From the NCBI GenBank assembly GCA_003134555.1, contig PLBO01000109.1, positions 91,576 through 155,575 of the forward strand: a stretch of DNA of 64,000 nucleotides, given 5' to 3'. The notes below the pieces were generated by a model that worked only from the letters and a program-made list of their open reading frames with translations, was not told the origin of the DNA and searched no databases. Below are positions 45,266-53,851 of the stretch, one piece after another. The first letter of the stretch is position 1. Every line of letters starts with the position of its first letter. The position numbers were made by a program, and so were the translations under genes. The stretch comes from Actinomycetota bacterium (GTDB lineage: Bacteria; Actinomycetota; Acidimicrobiia; IMCC26256; PALSA-610).

Positions 45266-45730
45266 GTGGAGGAGTCCCTGTTCGACGACGTCGGCGACAT
45301 GCTGCACGGCATGTCTCCGCTCGAGCTCGGCGCGTGCCGTTACCGCGCGCATCGCTACGGGATCAAGGTGTGGTTCGGTCCGGCGAAGCCGATCCGAGAG
45401 CACTACGAAGCGCAGGTGATCGGCGCCGACGAGGTCGCAGCGGCGTCGTTACTCGCGCTCGAAGTCGGCTTCCACACCGAACACCCGCAGGCGGCCGAGA
45501 ACGACTCGGTCATCGCGCACCTCATGGCACACGAGCGCGGATGGCGACGCGTCCTCGGCAAGGAAGCTGAGGTCGGCGCGTTCCTCGGCCGGCAGGATGC
45601 CTGGCGGAGAGTGTCGGAGACCTGGCCCGATCCCGACCTCGGCGCCGCCGACCTCGGACTCGAGGTCGCGCTGCGACTCATCGACTACCTGACCGCGCTC
45701 GAACCGGTCCGACGGAGTCGAATCGGGTAA
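45266..45730 (+). CDS. hypothetical protein
   Basis: I do not recognise this 154-residue protein. It has a conserved-looking basic block (ACRYRAHRYGIKVWFGPAKP), then acidic and aromatic helices (LEVGFHTEHPQAAEND, AHERGWRRVLGKEAEVG, LRLIDYLTALEPV). No signal peptide or membrane helix is present. I chose the GTG at 45266, after which coding character is clear; the frame is open upstream to 45230. It follows the pseudogene at 150 bases. A role cannot be assigned. Confidence 0.65.
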   Translation: MEESLFDDVGDMLHGMSPLELGACRYRAHRYGIKVWFGPAKPIREHYEAQVIGADEVAAASLLALEVGFHTEHPQAAENDSVIAHLMAHERGWRRVLGKEAEVGAFLGRQDAWRRVSETWPDPDLGAADLGLEVALRLIDYLTALEPVRRSRIG

Positions 45731-45785
45731 TGCGCAGGTAAAAATCGCTGCGCCCGACCTGGTTTCCCAGTTTGATCGTTGCACT

Positions 45786-46454
45786 ATGTCCAGGTCAGGT
45801 GCGCTCCCGACGCGCCGTCCAGGAGCAGACTTGTCCATCTCTTCTCGCTCGACCCGATCCTCGGCCGACGTGCCGATCACGCAGAACGCAGACGGCAACG
45901 CGCGCATCACGGGTTCGATCGGCGCGGCGATCTTCGTGCTGTTGTTCTTCGAAGGTCTCACGGTGCTGCGCGTCAAGGAGCTCATCTCCTGGCACGTGTT
46001 TTTCGGGATACTCCTGATCCCGTTCGTCGCGGTGAAGATCGCGAGCACCACCTACCGCTTCGCCCGCTACTACTCCGGCCGGCGCGAGTACGTCGAAAAG
46101 GGTCCTCCGCCGATCGTGCTACGAATGCTCGGTCCGGTCGTGACGGTGACGACTGTCGCCGTGTTGGGGACCGGCATCGGCGCCGTCCTCGAAAACGGTC
46201 GCTCGAGCTGGCTCGTCGAGGCGCACAAGGTGAGCTTCTTCCTTTGGTTCGCGGCAATGACGTTGCACGTGCTCGGCCACGCGTTGGAGACGCCTGCTCT
46301 TGCGTTCGCCGACTGGCGGCGTTCAGCGCGCAGCGAGACTCCCGGCGCGCGGGCGCGATTCGCCGTGCTCGCGGTCGCGGTCGCGGTCGGCGTGCCGCTC
46401 GCGGTAGCGTCGTTGGGTTGGGCCCATCACTGGCACCAGGCGCGCGGGCATTGA
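45786..46454 (+). CDS. four-helix membrane protein, possible b-type cytochrome
   Basis: This 222-residue protein has four membrane helices (about residues 45-65, 68-90, 115-135, 150-175) and a fifth near the C-terminus. Histidines fall within or at the ends of the helices (SWHVFFGILL, LVEAHKVSFF, TLHVLGHALE), a spacing that suggests haem binding as in cytochrome b561 or ferric reductase-like proteins. That is an inference, since the family is not certain. The first 30 residues are Ser/Arg-rich, so translation may start further in. Confidence 0.6.
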   Translation: MSRSGALPTRRPGADLSISSRSTRSSADVPITQNADGNARITGSIGAAIFVLLFFEGLTVLRVKELISWHVFFGILLIPFVAVKIASTTYRFARYYSGRREYVEKGPPPIVLRMLGPVVTVTTVAVLGTGIGAVLENGRSSWLVEAHKVSFFLWFAAMTLHVLGHALETPALAFADWRRSARSETPGARARFAVLAVAVAVGVPLAVASLGWAHHWHQARGH

Positions 46455-46479
46455 CGACCCGTTGCCTGCGAGGCGCGCG

Positions 46480-46653
46480 TCAGAGCGTGCCGGCGGCAGC
46501 GCGATTCAACGAACGGCCGACCACGATCGCCGCGATCGCGTCGGTCGACGTCAGTCCGAAGTACGCCTGGAGATCGGTGAAGACGCTGTTCATCGTCTGG
46601 CCGGCCAGCAGGAGCTCTTGTGCTCGGCGAACCGAGGCGAGTTCACGTCCCAT
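46480..46653 (-). CDS. small hypothetical protein (57 residues)
   Basis: This short frame is not in a longer gene and is antisense to nothing known. It reads MGRELASVRRAQELLLAGQ, then a Phe/Tyr-containing stretch (FTDLQAYFGLTSTDAIAAI) and a VVGRSLNRAA end. The ATG is preceded by GAGGA four bases upstream. Codon third positions are strongly GC-rich, like the real genes nearby. It is divergent from the beta-propeller gene at 46731. It may be a small regulator or a partner of a larger protein; nothing else can be said. Confidence 0.55.
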   Translation of the reverse strand: MGRELASVRRAQELLLAGQTMNSVFTDLQAYFGLTSTDAIAAIVVGRSLNRAAAGTL

Positions 46654-46730
46654 GGATCCTCATCGTCCGGTCTACCGCGGCCTCCAGGGATTCGACCGAA
46701 TTCGCGGCAATCGACCCATAGGAACAGCCC

Positions 46731-48764
46731 GTGCCTGATCCGCAGCGTCCCTCGGTGCGACGCCAACCTTCGACGCGTCCACCCCGTCGTCGCGGCGTTT
46801 CGCGGGTGACCCGGAGACGACGGACGCTCACGGTGGTCGCACTGGTAACGGTCGCGGCGTTGACGCTCACTCTGCGCTCCGGCTCGTCGAACCATCGGAA
46901 CGTCTCCGTATCGCCGAAGGCATCCACGGCGCACGGTTCGGCCGCCGGCGGCCGGAAGGTCGTGCACCTCGAAGCCGCACCCGCAGGCTGGCACCTCGAT
47001 TCGCCGCTCTCGCGCGCGGTGGGCTTCTCCGACGGCGCCGGCCTTCTCCTCGTCGGCGGTCTCGACGGTGGACAGAACACAGTGTCGACGGTGCTCCGTA
47101 TCGATGCGAACACCGGGGCGACGACGTCGGCCGGATCGCTGACGGTGCCGACCCACGACGCCGCCGGTGGGGTGCTGGGCTCGCAACGGTTCGTCTTCGG
47201 AGGAGGCGCGCAGCACGTCAGCGACGTGGTGCAGGCGCTTCAGCCGAACGGCCCGTCGACCGTCGTCGGGCATCTCCCGCAGCCGCGCGCCGACCTCGCG
47301 GCAGTAACCATCGGCACAACCGTCTACCTCGTCGGCGGATACGACGGCACCAACGCCACGCGCGACGTCCTCGCGACATCGGACGGCGTGCAGTTCCATA
47401 CGATCGCGCAGCTCCCGGTCGGGGTCCGGTACCCGGCAGTGGCAGCTGTCGGCGACAACGTGTTCGTGTTCGGCGGCGCCCTCTCGGGGAGCGAGTCCAG
47501 TGCCGTACAACAGATAGACGTGCGGACCGGGAGCGCGCGCGTGATCGGCGAGCTCCCGAGCCCGCGTACCGAAGCGGCCGCGGTGACACTGGGCGGATCG
47601 ATCTTCGTGGTCGGAGGACGCGCGGGCGGTGCGGCGTCGAGCGACGTCCTGCGCTTCGATCCGTCGGGCAATCAATTCGCGTTGGACAGCGCGCTCCCGA
47701 CGCCCTTGGCCGACAGCCCGGCCGTGACTGTGGGCGGTCGCACGTATCTCGTCGGCGGTGAAGCCACGTCGATCTCGTCGAGTGTCGCGGCGCTGCGCGA
47801 GTCGACCACGACTCCGCCCGCATCCGTCGCCGCGGCGAGTGTCCGACCATTCGCGGGTCGGTTGCTGATCGCAGACCGGGGCAACAACCGCCTGATCGTC
47901 GTCGACTCGAACAAGCGGAGGTCGTGGGTGTACCCGTCGGCTTCGATGCCGCCGCCCGCGGGCGGGTTCTACTTTCCCGACGACGGCTTCTTCGCCGATC
48001 ACGGCCGATCGATCGTCACGAACCAGGAGGAGAACCACACGATCGTGAGGATCGCCTTTCCTTCCGGAGCGCTCCAATGGACCTACGGACAACCGAAGGT
48101 CGCAGGCTCGGGCCCGGGACTCTTGAACCAGCCCGACGACGCGTTCCTCCTGAAGGACGGCACTTACACCGTCGCCGACGCGAAGAACTGCCGAATCCTG
48201 CACCTCAGCGCGAGTGGACGGCCGCTCTCGCAGATCGGGACCACGGGGAACTGTGTGCACGATCCACCCCGTAGCGTCGGCTACCCCAACGGCGACACGC
48301 CCCTGTCGAACGGCGATCTCCTCGTTTCGGAGATCAACGGCTCGTGGGTCACCGAGTACACACCCGCGGGCGCGCTCGTGTGGACGGTGCACCTTCCGAT
48401 CGCGTATCCGTCGGACCCGCAGCAACTCGGGCCCGATCTGTATCTGGTCTCCGATTACTCCAAACCCGGAGGCATCCTCGAGTTCACCCGCGAGGGGAGC
48501 ATCGTGTGGACCTACCGACCCGCGAGCGGCGCGGGGATGCTCGACCACCCGAGCCTGGCCGAGCGGCTCCCGAACGGGCTCATCGCGGTGAACGACGACT
48601 ACCGCCACCGCGTTGCTTTCATCGATCCGGTCAGCAGCACGATCGTCTGGCAGTACGGGCAGACCGACGTGCCGGGCACTGCTCCCGGTCAGCTCAACAC
48701 TCCCGACGGATTCGATCTGTTACTCCCCGACGGATCGACGCCTACGCATACGCCCACAGGCTGA
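46731..48764 (+). CDS. secreted double beta-propeller protein (Kelch plus NHL/PQQ-like)
   Basis: This 677-residue protein has one N-terminal membrane or signal helix (about residues 32-50). The first propeller consists of Kelch-like repeats with the double glycine at the end of each blade (LLLVGGLDGG, RFVFGGGAQ, VYLVGGYDGT, VFVFGGALSG, IFVVGGRAGG, TYLVGGEATS). The second half has NHL/PQQ-like blades (LLIADRGNNRLIVVD, ILHLSASGRPL, VWTVHLP, IVWTYRP). It is probably outside the membrane and binds a protein or a sugar. No catalytic residues are recognised. The GTG start is uncertain by a few codons. Confidence 0.82.
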   Translation: MPDPQRPSVRRQPSTRPPRRRGVSRVTRRRRTLTVVALVTVAALTLTLRSGSSNHRNVSVSPKASTAHGSAAGGRKVVHLEAAPAGWHLDSPLSRAVGFSDGAGLLLVGGLDGGQNTVSTVLRIDANTGATTSAGSLTVPTHDAAGGVLGSQRFVFGGGAQHVSDVVQALQPNGPSTVVGHLPQPRADLAAVTIGTTVYLVGGYDGTNATRDVLATSDGVQFHTIAQLPVGVRYPAVAAVGDNVFVFGGALSGSESSAVQQIDVRTGSARVIGELPSPRTEAAAVTLGGSIFVVGGRAGGAASSDVLRFDPSGNQFALDSALPTPLADSPAVTVGGRTYLVGGEATSISSSVAALRESTTTPPASVAAASVRPFAGRLLIADRGNNRLIVVDSNKRRSWVYPSASMPPPAGGFYFPDDGFFADHGRSIVTNQEENHTIVRIAFPSGALQWTYGQPKVAGSGPGLLNQPDDAFLLKDGTYTVADAKNCRILHLSASGRPLSQIGTTGNCVHDPPRSVGYPNGDTPLSNGDLLVSEINGSWVTEYTPAGALVWTVHLPIAYPSDPQQLGPDLYLVSDYSKPGGILEFTREGSIVWTYRPASGAGMLDHPSLAERLPNGLIAVNDDYRHRVAFIDPVSSTIVWQYGQTDVPGTAPGQLNTPDGFDLLLPDGSTPTHTPTG

Positions 48765-48786
48765 GGCCGATCGCCGCGGGGGCACC

Positions 48787-48792
48787 TAGATT
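48787..48792 (+). promoter_or_regulatory. -10 hexamer for tadA
   Basis: TAGATT lies nine bases before the tadA ATG. Confidence 0.4.
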
Positions 48793-48801
48793 GCGACGCG
48801 G

Positions 48802-49284
48802 ATGGGATCGGGCCCGAACGACCACCACGACGAGCGCGAATGGATGGACAATGCGCTACGCGAGGCGGCTCTGGCCCTCGTGCACGACGACGTGCCCGTC
48901 GGCGCGGTCGTCGTGCAGCTCTCGACCGGCAAGATCGTCGCCCGGGCCCACAACACCCGCGAACGCGATCACGATCCCACGGCCCATGCCGAGGTACTCG
49001 CCTTGCAAGCTGCCGCGCGCGCGGCGGGGAGTTGGCGCCTGACCGACCACGCTCTAGTGGTCACGCTCGAACCGTGCCCGATGTGCGCGGGCGCGGCGTG
49101 GTCGGCGCGCATCGGGCGTCTGGTGTTCGGCGCCGCGGATCCGAAGGCCGGGTCTGCCGGCAGCCTCTACAACTTCGCGGCCGATCCCCGCCTCAACCAC
49201 GAGATCGACGTCGTCGCCGGAGTTCGGGCGCAAGAGTGCGCCGAACTGCTCACCGCGTTCTTCCGATCGAGGCGCTCATCCTGA
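48802..49284 (+). CDS. tadA: tRNA-specific adenosine deaminase
   Basis: TadA converts the wobble adenosine of tRNA-Arg(ACG) to inosine. The 160-residue protein has the zinc and proton-shuttle motifs HAEV (near residue 62) and PCPMCAGA (near 92-99), and the usual RLVFGAADPKAGSAGSL. A TAGATT hexamer upstream supports the ATG. It lies 20 bases before a serine tRNA, which is not its substrate. The call is secure. Confidence 0.96.
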   Translation: MGSGPNDHHDEREWMDNALREAALALVHDDVPVGAVVVQLSTGKIVARAHNTRERDHDPTAHAEVLALQAAARAAGSWRLTDHALVVTLEPCPMCAGAAWSARIGRLVFGAADPKAGSAGSLYNFAADPRLNHEIDVVAGVRAQECAELLTAFFRSRRSS

Positions 49285-49289
49285 TCCCG

Positions 49290-49295
49290 TACTAT
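49290..49295 (+). promoter_or_regulatory. -10 hexamer for tRNA-Ser(CGA)
   Basis: TACTAT lies eight bases before the tRNA, just after the tadA stop. Confidence 0.45.
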
Positions 49296-49303
49296 CTCGC
49301 CCC

Positions 49304-49388
49304 GGAGGGATGCGAGAGCGGCCGAATCGGATGGTCTCGAAAACCATTGTGGCGCAAGTCACCGTGGGTTCAAATCCCACTCCCTCCG
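49304..49388 (+). tRNA. tRNA-Ser(CGA)
   Basis: The 85-base class II tRNA has acceptor GGAGGGA paired with TCCCTCC, discriminator G, and anticodon stem ATGGT/ACCAT around CTCGAAA with anticodon CGA (49338-49340). The T-arm is GTGGG-TTCAAAT-CCCAC. CCA is not encoded. Confidence 0.95.
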
Positions 49389-49396
49389 CTCGCGTG

Positions 49397-49425
49397 ACAG
49401 GCCCGACCGAAACGGTCGGGCCTGT
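49397..49425 (+). terminator. strong hairpin after tRNA-Ser(CGA)
   Basis: ACAGGCCCGACCG (49397-49409) pairs perfectly with CGGTCGGGCCTGT (49413-49425) over 13 bp with an AAA loop. There is no T-run, but the stem is very stable. It stands between the tRNA and the convergent metF gene and can serve both strands. Confidence 0.8.
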
Positions 49426-49443
49426 TCGCGCTCGCGCTTCGCT

Positions 49444-50301
49444 CTACGCGTCGAAGCCCAGATTCGAATAGATCTCGCGCGTCGCCGACGAACGATTCAG
49501 CGTGTAGAAGTGGAACGAGTCGACGCCGCCGGCCATGAGCTCGCTGCACAACTCGGTGGCAGCTTCGATGCCGACAGCTCGCATCGCGTCTTCGTCGTTC
49601 TCGACCGCGCGCAGTCGCTGCTCGAGCGCGCGGGGGAAGTCGGCTCCCGACATCTCGGCCATGCGCTTCACCGACTTCACGTTGAGCACCGGCATGATCC
49701 CCGGGATCACACGGGTCGTGACTCCGAGCTCACGCAGGTCGCCCAGGAACTCGAACCACACGCTCGCCTCGAAGAAGAACTGTGAGATGCCGAAGTCGGC
49801 ACGCGCCAGCTTCTCGGCCTGGCGCCGGCGGTCGGTCGCGCGATCGGTCGAGGCGGGATGTCCCTCCGGGTGCACCGCGACGCCGACGGAGAAGTCGCCC
49901 GTGTCTCGCACGAGATCGACGAGGTCGGTGGCGTGCGCGAGATCACCCGGCGGCAGGTTCAAGTCCTTCGGGGGGTCGCCGCGCAGCGCCAGGATGTTGC
50001 GGATACCCGCGTCCTCATACCGCGTCACGATCTCGGTCAGCTCCGCGCGGGTGTGCGCCGCGCAGGTCAGGTGCGCCATCGCCGTGAGTGAGGTCTCGCG
50101 GTTGATACGAGTGACGATGTCGTGCGTCATCTCGCGCGTCGTGCCGCCGGCGCCGTAAGTCACGGACACGAAGGTGGGGTGCAACGGTTCCAGCTCGCGC
50201 AACGTCTCTTCGAGCTGGCGCTCGGCAACGGGCGTCTTCGGTGGGAAGAATTCGAACGAGTGGCTCGGTCCCGCCGCGAGAATGTCGACGATCTTGGGCA
50301 T
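49444..50301 (-). CDS. metF: 5,10-methylenetetrahydrofolate reductase
   Basis: MetF reduces methylene-THF to methyl-THF for methionine synthesis, using FAD. The 285-residue TIM barrel has SFEFFPPKT (residues 14-22), TYGAGGTTR, LALRGDPPKD and SQFFFEASVWFEF, the family's usual substrate and FAD contacts. Its length is close to bacterial MetF. The ATG has TAGCCT nine bases upstream. It is divergent from an iron-sulfur F420-type flavoprotein. NAD(P)H is the usual donor; a ferredoxin or F420 link through that neighbour is only a suggestion. Confidence 0.95.
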   Translation of the reverse strand: MPKIVDILAAGPSHSFEFFPPKTPVAERQLEETLRELEPLHPTFVSVTYGAGGTTREMTHDIVTRINRETSLTAMAHLTCAAHTRAELTEIVTRYEDAGIRNILALRGDPPKDLNLPPGDLAHATDLVDLVRDTGDFSVGVAVHPEGHPASTDRATDRRRQAEKLARADFGISQFFFEASVWFEFLGDLRELGVTTRVIPGIMPVLNVKSVKRMAEMSGADFPRALEQRLRAVENDEDAMRAVGIEAATELCSELMAGGVDSFHFYTLNRSSATREIYSNLGFDA

Positions 50302-50310
50302 CGGCGGGTC

Positions 50311-50316
50311 AGGCTA
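50311..50316 (-). promoter_or_regulatory. -10 hexamer for metF
   Basis: TAGCCT on the minus strand ends nine bases before the metF ATG. Confidence 0.4.
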
Positions 50317-50369
50317 CCGAGGCCCGTGGCGCGCCGTCGCCGGCCCGGAGACGTCGTCGCACCCTCCCC

Positions 50370-50375
50370 TAGACT
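50370..50375 (+). promoter_or_regulatory. -10 hexamer for the F420-type gene
   Basis: TAGACT ends seven bases before the ATG at 50383. With the metF hexamer it makes a divergent, probably leaderless promoter pair within 81 bases. Confidence 0.45.
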
Positions 50376-50382
50376 CCGCGCG

Positions 50383-51525
50383 ATGGTCGAGACCGAGCCG
50401 CAGACCGAGAAGAAGGAACGCTGGACCTTCTCGTGGAAGCACCTCTACTCCGAGGTCGTCACCTCGGGACTGTGCACGGGCTGCGCCGGCTGCGTGATCG
50501 CATGTCCTCACGACGTGCTCTCCTACGACGACACCAACGGCGTCTACAAACCGATCCAGATCGAGGACTTCGGCGGGCCCGGCGATTGCAGCCACGGCGA
50601 CAAGGCATGCACGTCGTGCACCCGCGCCTGCCCCCGTTTTCGGGCATGGGAGCCCGAGATCGACACCTTCATGTTCGGCCGGGCCCGTGAGCCCGAGGAG
50701 CTGAGCGGCGTCTTCAAGGACATCTGCCTGGCGCGCGCCGCCGACCCGGAACTGCACGAGGTCGGACAGGACGGCGGGCTCGTCTCGGCGATGCTCGTGT
50801 ACGCGCTCGAGCACGACATCATCGACGCGGCGCTGGTCTCGTATCTCGAGGGCGACGGCTCCTCGTGGAAGGCAATCCCGGGGGTTGCGCGGACGCGTGC
50901 CGACGTCGTCGCGTCGGCCGGGAGCCGCTACACGTATTCGGCGAACACGCTCGCGTACAACGATCTCGAGAAGGACGACGAGCGGATCGCGCTCGTCGGC
51001 ATGTCGTGTCAGTCGTCGATCCCGCCGGTCATGAAGCAGCGCAAGGCCGGCAAGGTCGCGCGGCGCCTCGCGTTGAGCATCGGCCTGCTGTGCTCCAAGA
51101 CGTTCGACGACGCGATCTTCGAGGAGCTCTTCGAGGCCAAGTACGGCTTGAAGAAGGCCGACATCAAGAAGATGAACATCAAAGGCGTGTTCCAGATCTG
51201 GATGCACAACGGCGACTACCACGAGGTGCCGCTCAAGGAGTGCCACCAGTGGACGCGTGAGGGTTGCAAGCTCTGCCCGGATTTCGCCGCGGAGCACGCC
51301 GACATCTCCACCGGCGGGATCGGCAAGTACAACGACTGGACGCTCACGATCGTGCGCACGGATGCCGGGCGTGAGCTGATGGAGCGGATGCTCGCCGACG
51401 GCGCGATCCAGACCCGACCCGGCGACGACGACCCCGACGCCATCGCCTTGATGCACAAGCTCTCGAAAAAGTCCCGCAAGCGCTGGCCCGAATTCGCACT
51501 GCCCGAACCGCGGCTCGGCGTCTAG
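50383..51525 (+). CDS. FrhB/F420-hydrogenase beta-subunit-like iron-sulfur flavoprotein
   Basis: This 380-residue protein matches the coenzyme F420 hydrogenase/dehydrogenase beta-subunit family. It has two 4Fe-4S cysteine groups (CTGCAGCVIACP near residue 30, then ACTSCTRACP near 70), and the flavin and F420-binding domains follow (DGGLVSAMLVYALEHD, VGMSCQSSIPPVM, LCPDFAAEHADIS). It should pass electrons between F420 or flavin and an unknown partner. No hydrogenase subunits are nearby. The divergent metF gene is the main clue to its use, and that is inference. The ATG follows a TAGACT hexamer. Confidence 0.88.
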   Translation: MVETEPQTEKKERWTFSWKHLYSEVVTSGLCTGCAGCVIACPHDVLSYDDTNGVYKPIQIEDFGGPGDCSHGDKACTSCTRACPRFRAWEPEIDTFMFGRAREPEELSGVFKDICLARAADPELHEVGQDGGLVSAMLVYALEHDIIDAALVSYLEGDGSSWKAIPGVARTRADVVASAGSRYTYSANTLAYNDLEKDDERIALVGMSCQSSIPPVMKQRKAGKVARRLALSIGLLCSKTFDDAIFEELFEAKYGLKKADIKKMNIKGVFQIWMHNGDYHEVPLKECHQWTREGCKLCPDFAAEHADISTGGIGKYNDWTLTIVRTDAGRELMERMLADGAIQTRPGDDDPDAIALMHKLSKKSRKRWPEFALPEPRLGV

Positions 51526-51527
51526 AG

Positions 51528-51827
51528 GTGATCGTCGCCGCGACGACGACCGACCTCATGGACCGGTCGCGCATCGGCTCGTCGATCCCCGGCGTTCGAT
51601 TCGATCTCGACGCGTCCGCCGAGGTCGTCATCGTCGACCTCGCGCGCGGCGCCGCGCAGGTCGCGGAGATCCGGACCGCAATGCCGAGCGCGCGTATCGT
51701 CTGTTACGGACCACACGTCGACGAGGAGGCGGCCAACGCCGCGCGCGCCGCCGGCGCCGACGTCGTGATGCCCCGCTCTCGCTTCTTCCGAGACCCCGCC
51801 GCGGCGATCGCGCCCGCGGAACGCTAG
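51528..51827 (+). CDS. small hypothetical protein with receiver-like fold
   Basis: This 99-residue protein is unknown. The pattern of buried strands (EVVIVDLA, ARIVCYGPHV, GADVVMPRSRFF) resembles a receiver or Rossmann-like fold, but the phosphorylation Asp and Lys are not in place. The GTG lies two bases after the preceding stop, so the two genes are probably one unit. Codon use is like its neighbours. Confidence 0.65.
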   Translation: MIVAATTTDLMDRSRIGSSIPGVRFDLDASAEVVIVDLARGAAQVAEIRTAMPSARIVCYGPHVDEEAANAARAAGADVVMPRSRFFRDPAAAIAPAER

Positions 51828-51849
51828 ATCGACGGCGCGAGAATCCACC

Positions 51850-52593
51850 ATGCGCGCCCTGCTGACCGCCATCGCCTGCGAGCCGCGTGACCTCGCCGCG
51901 AACCTCGCGGTGCACGTCGACCTGCTCGGGAGCGCGGCCGACAGCGGCTGCGATCTCGTGGTCTTCCCCGAGTTCTCGCTGACCGGCTCGATCGATCCAC
52001 AGCGGCATCCCGACGACGCGATCGAGATCGATGGTCAGGCCGTCGCCACATTGGCCGAGGCCACCGGCGATACCGGAGTCGCGGCGGTGTTCGGTCTGAG
52101 CGAACGATGCGGGGAGCAGTTCTTCATCACGCAGGCGGTCGCCGCGCGCGGTCGACTGATCGGTTCACAACGCAAGCGGCACCTCGGCGAGGACGAGCTC
52201 GCCTACTCGACCGGATCCGACACGTTCGTGTTCGAGTTGCAATCGCGTCGCCTCGGCATCGTGATCTGCGCGGAAGCGCACGTCGACTGGACCTGGGACG
52301 CGACGATTCGGGCCGGAGCCGGGACGGTGTTGTGCTGCTCCGCGCCCGGGCTCTACGGCCGACGAGTCGACGAGGCGTCGTGGCGGGACGGATTCGAGTG
52401 GTGGGAGAGCCGCGGCCTGGGCGATGCAATTTTCCAGGCCAAACGACTCGGAGTCGCCGTGGCGATGGCGACTCAGGCGGGGATCACCGTCGACGAAGAC
52501 TTCCCCGGTATCGCCGCGCTCGTATCCGCTGACGGCACCGTCACAGACCGACTTCCCGACTGGCGCGCCGGAACACTGGTGGTCGACCTCTAG
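51850..52593 (+). CDS. nitrilase-superfamily amidohydrolase
   Basis: This 247-residue carbon-nitrogen hydrolase should cleave an amide bond. The catalytic triad is Glu41 (VVFPEFSL), Lys109 (SQRKRHLG) and Cys140 (IVICAEAHVDW). The substrate is unknown; the short form resembles carbamoylputrescine- or omega-amidase-type members. The Ala after Cys140 and the AHVDW stretch differ from the usual Asp-rich neighbourhood. It ends four bases into the convergent kinase-like gene. Confidence 0.88.
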   Translation: MRALLTAIACEPRDLAANLAVHVDLLGSAADSGCDLVVFPEFSLTGSIDPQRHPDDAIEIDGQAVATLAEATGDTGVAAVFGLSERCGEQFFITQAVAARGRLIGSQRKRHLGEDELAYSTGSDTFVFELQSRRLGIVICAEAHVDWTWDATIRAGAGTVLCCSAPGLYGRRVDEASWRDGFEWWESRGLGDAIFQAKRLGVAVAMATQAGITVDEDFPGIAALVSADGTVTDRLPDWRAGTLVVDL

Positions 52594-53312
52594 ATCATGG
52601 GCCAGGGGAACGAGTGATAGTCCTCGTCGGCCTGCGGTAGGACGCCCGTCGCGAGAAGGTGCTCGGTGCGCGCGCGCAGCGCGTCGAGCTCGAACCGGTC
52701 GAGCATGCTCCCGATGCACTCGCCTACCGCGCCCGAGCGGAGCTGTTCGGCGAAGCGGCGGAGATCGCGACACACGTCGGCCGGAATCGGCTCGCCCGCG
52801 AAATCCCAGATCACGGTGCGGAGCTTCCACTGCGCGTGAAACGAGATGCCGTGGTCGATCCCGAAGATCCGTCCGTCGTCGAGCGCCCGCAGGCAGTGAC
52901 CGCCTTTGCGGTCGGTGTTGTTGATCACCACGTCGAACGCAGCCATTCGCACGAACGCGTCGACGTGCTCCTCGAGCAACGTGAAGTACTGCTCTTCGGG
53001 ATCGTGCTCGACGAAGCGCTGCATCATGCCGATGCCGGCCGGACCGTCGCGCAGCACAGTGTCGGGCACGATGTCCCAGGCGAGGGCCTCCGACACCTCG
53101 AACGCCGCGACCTCACGGTGACACAGCGTGCCGCGCGGGAAGTCCCAGAGCGGTCGTTCACCGCGCTGCGGTTTGTAGATCGCGAGCAGCTCGTCGTCGC
53201 CTTCCGAGAGGTTCACGAGAAAGGTGGCGTTCGACGACCAGGGCATGCGACCGAGCACGTCGACGTCGCCGACGCGTAGCAGCTCGCGCGCCCGGTCCTC
53301 GGCAACCGCCAT
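52590..53312 (-). CDS. SCO1664-family (PI3/4-kinase-like) protein
   Basis: This 240-residue protein belongs to a conserved actinobacterial family (TIGR03843, SCO1664-like) that resembles the kinase fold of phosphatidylinositol 3/4-kinases. Kinase-like features are LAIYKPQRGERPL with its Lys, the NNTDRKGGH segment with Asn and Asp, and FGIDHGISFH with the metal Asp. Its substrate is unknown; a protein or small-molecule kinase is possible. The ATG is 11 bases after the DUF3090 stop. It is the third gene of a conserved trio with a histidine phosphatase. Confidence 0.85.
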   Translation of the reverse strand: MAVAEDRARELLRVGDVDVLGRMPWSSNATFLVNLSEGDDELLAIYKPQRGERPLWDFPRGTLCHREVAAFEVSEALAWDIVPDTVLRDGPAGIGMMQRFVEHDPEEQYFTLLEEHVDAFVRMAAFDVVINNTDRKGGHCLRALDDGRIFGIDHGISFHAQWKLRTVIWDFAGEPIPADVCRDLRRFAEQLRSGAVGECIGSMLDRFELDALRARTEHLLATGVLPQADEDYHSFPWPMI

Positions 53313-53323
53313 CGCGACGCTCG

Positions 53324-53851
53324 TCAGTTCCAGCGCGGACAGATGTGCCCGTCGGGGTTCATCGGGAAGTCGCAAAGGGGGCAGTGCGGCCGGCCACCCT
53401 CGACTGCGGCGACACCGTTGCGCATCATCACCCTGATCTGCGCGCGCGTCGCGTAGAGACGCGCGATCCGGCCCTCGGCTTCGTCGGGAGGCGGCGGCGG
53501 ATCTTCGTCGTCTTCGTCGGCGGCGTCTTCGCGGAGCTCGATGAGCACCAGACCACGCTCGGAGTCGTAACCGATGCCGATGAGCCGCGCCCGGAAGAGC
53601 GGCTCGTCTTCACGGACGACGGCGCCTCCCACGTCCATCGCGCTCGGCGGTTCCTCGGGCTCCTCTTCCGCGATGCGGTCGAGGAACTGGCTCGCCTCGA
53701 CGGCCAGCAGACGGACCTGCTCCTTCTCGACGAGCACCGACAACACCGCTGCGCCCTTGCGCGCCTGGATCACGAAGGTGCGCTCGCCCGGACGACCGTA
53801 CGCGCCCGCGGCAATGTCGTCGACGGGATCGAATTCGATGAGATCGGTCAC
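53324..53851 (-). CDS. DUF3090 protein with C-terminal zinc-finger-like cysteines
   Basis: This 175-residue protein is the DUF3090 (TIGR03847) member of the trio. It starts with LIEFDPVDDIAAGAYGRPG and ends with CPLCDFPMNPDGHICPRWN, a Cys/His cluster that could bind zinc. In between is an acidic run (DEDDEDPPPPPDEAEGR). The GTG at 53851 overlaps the phosphatase stop by 4 bases. It may be the adaptor that joins a kinase and a phosphatase; that is inference from gene order. Confidence 0.85.
   Translation of the reverse strand: MTDLIEFDPVDDIAAGAYGRPGERTFVIQARKGAAVLSVLVEKEQVRLLAVEASQFLDRIAEEEPEEPPSAMDVGGAVVREDEPLFRARLIGIGYDSERGLVLIELREDAADEDDEDPPPPPDEAEGRIARLYATRAQIRVMMRNGVAAVEGGRPHCPLCDFPMNPDGHICPRWN

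Noticed and set aside
46590..48608. 672-codon minus-strand frame
   Set aside because: It is antisense to the double propeller gene, whose repeats are clear on the plus strand.
50314..51456. 380-codon minus-strand frame
   Set aside because: It is antisense to the F420-type gene, which has two intact cysteine clusters.
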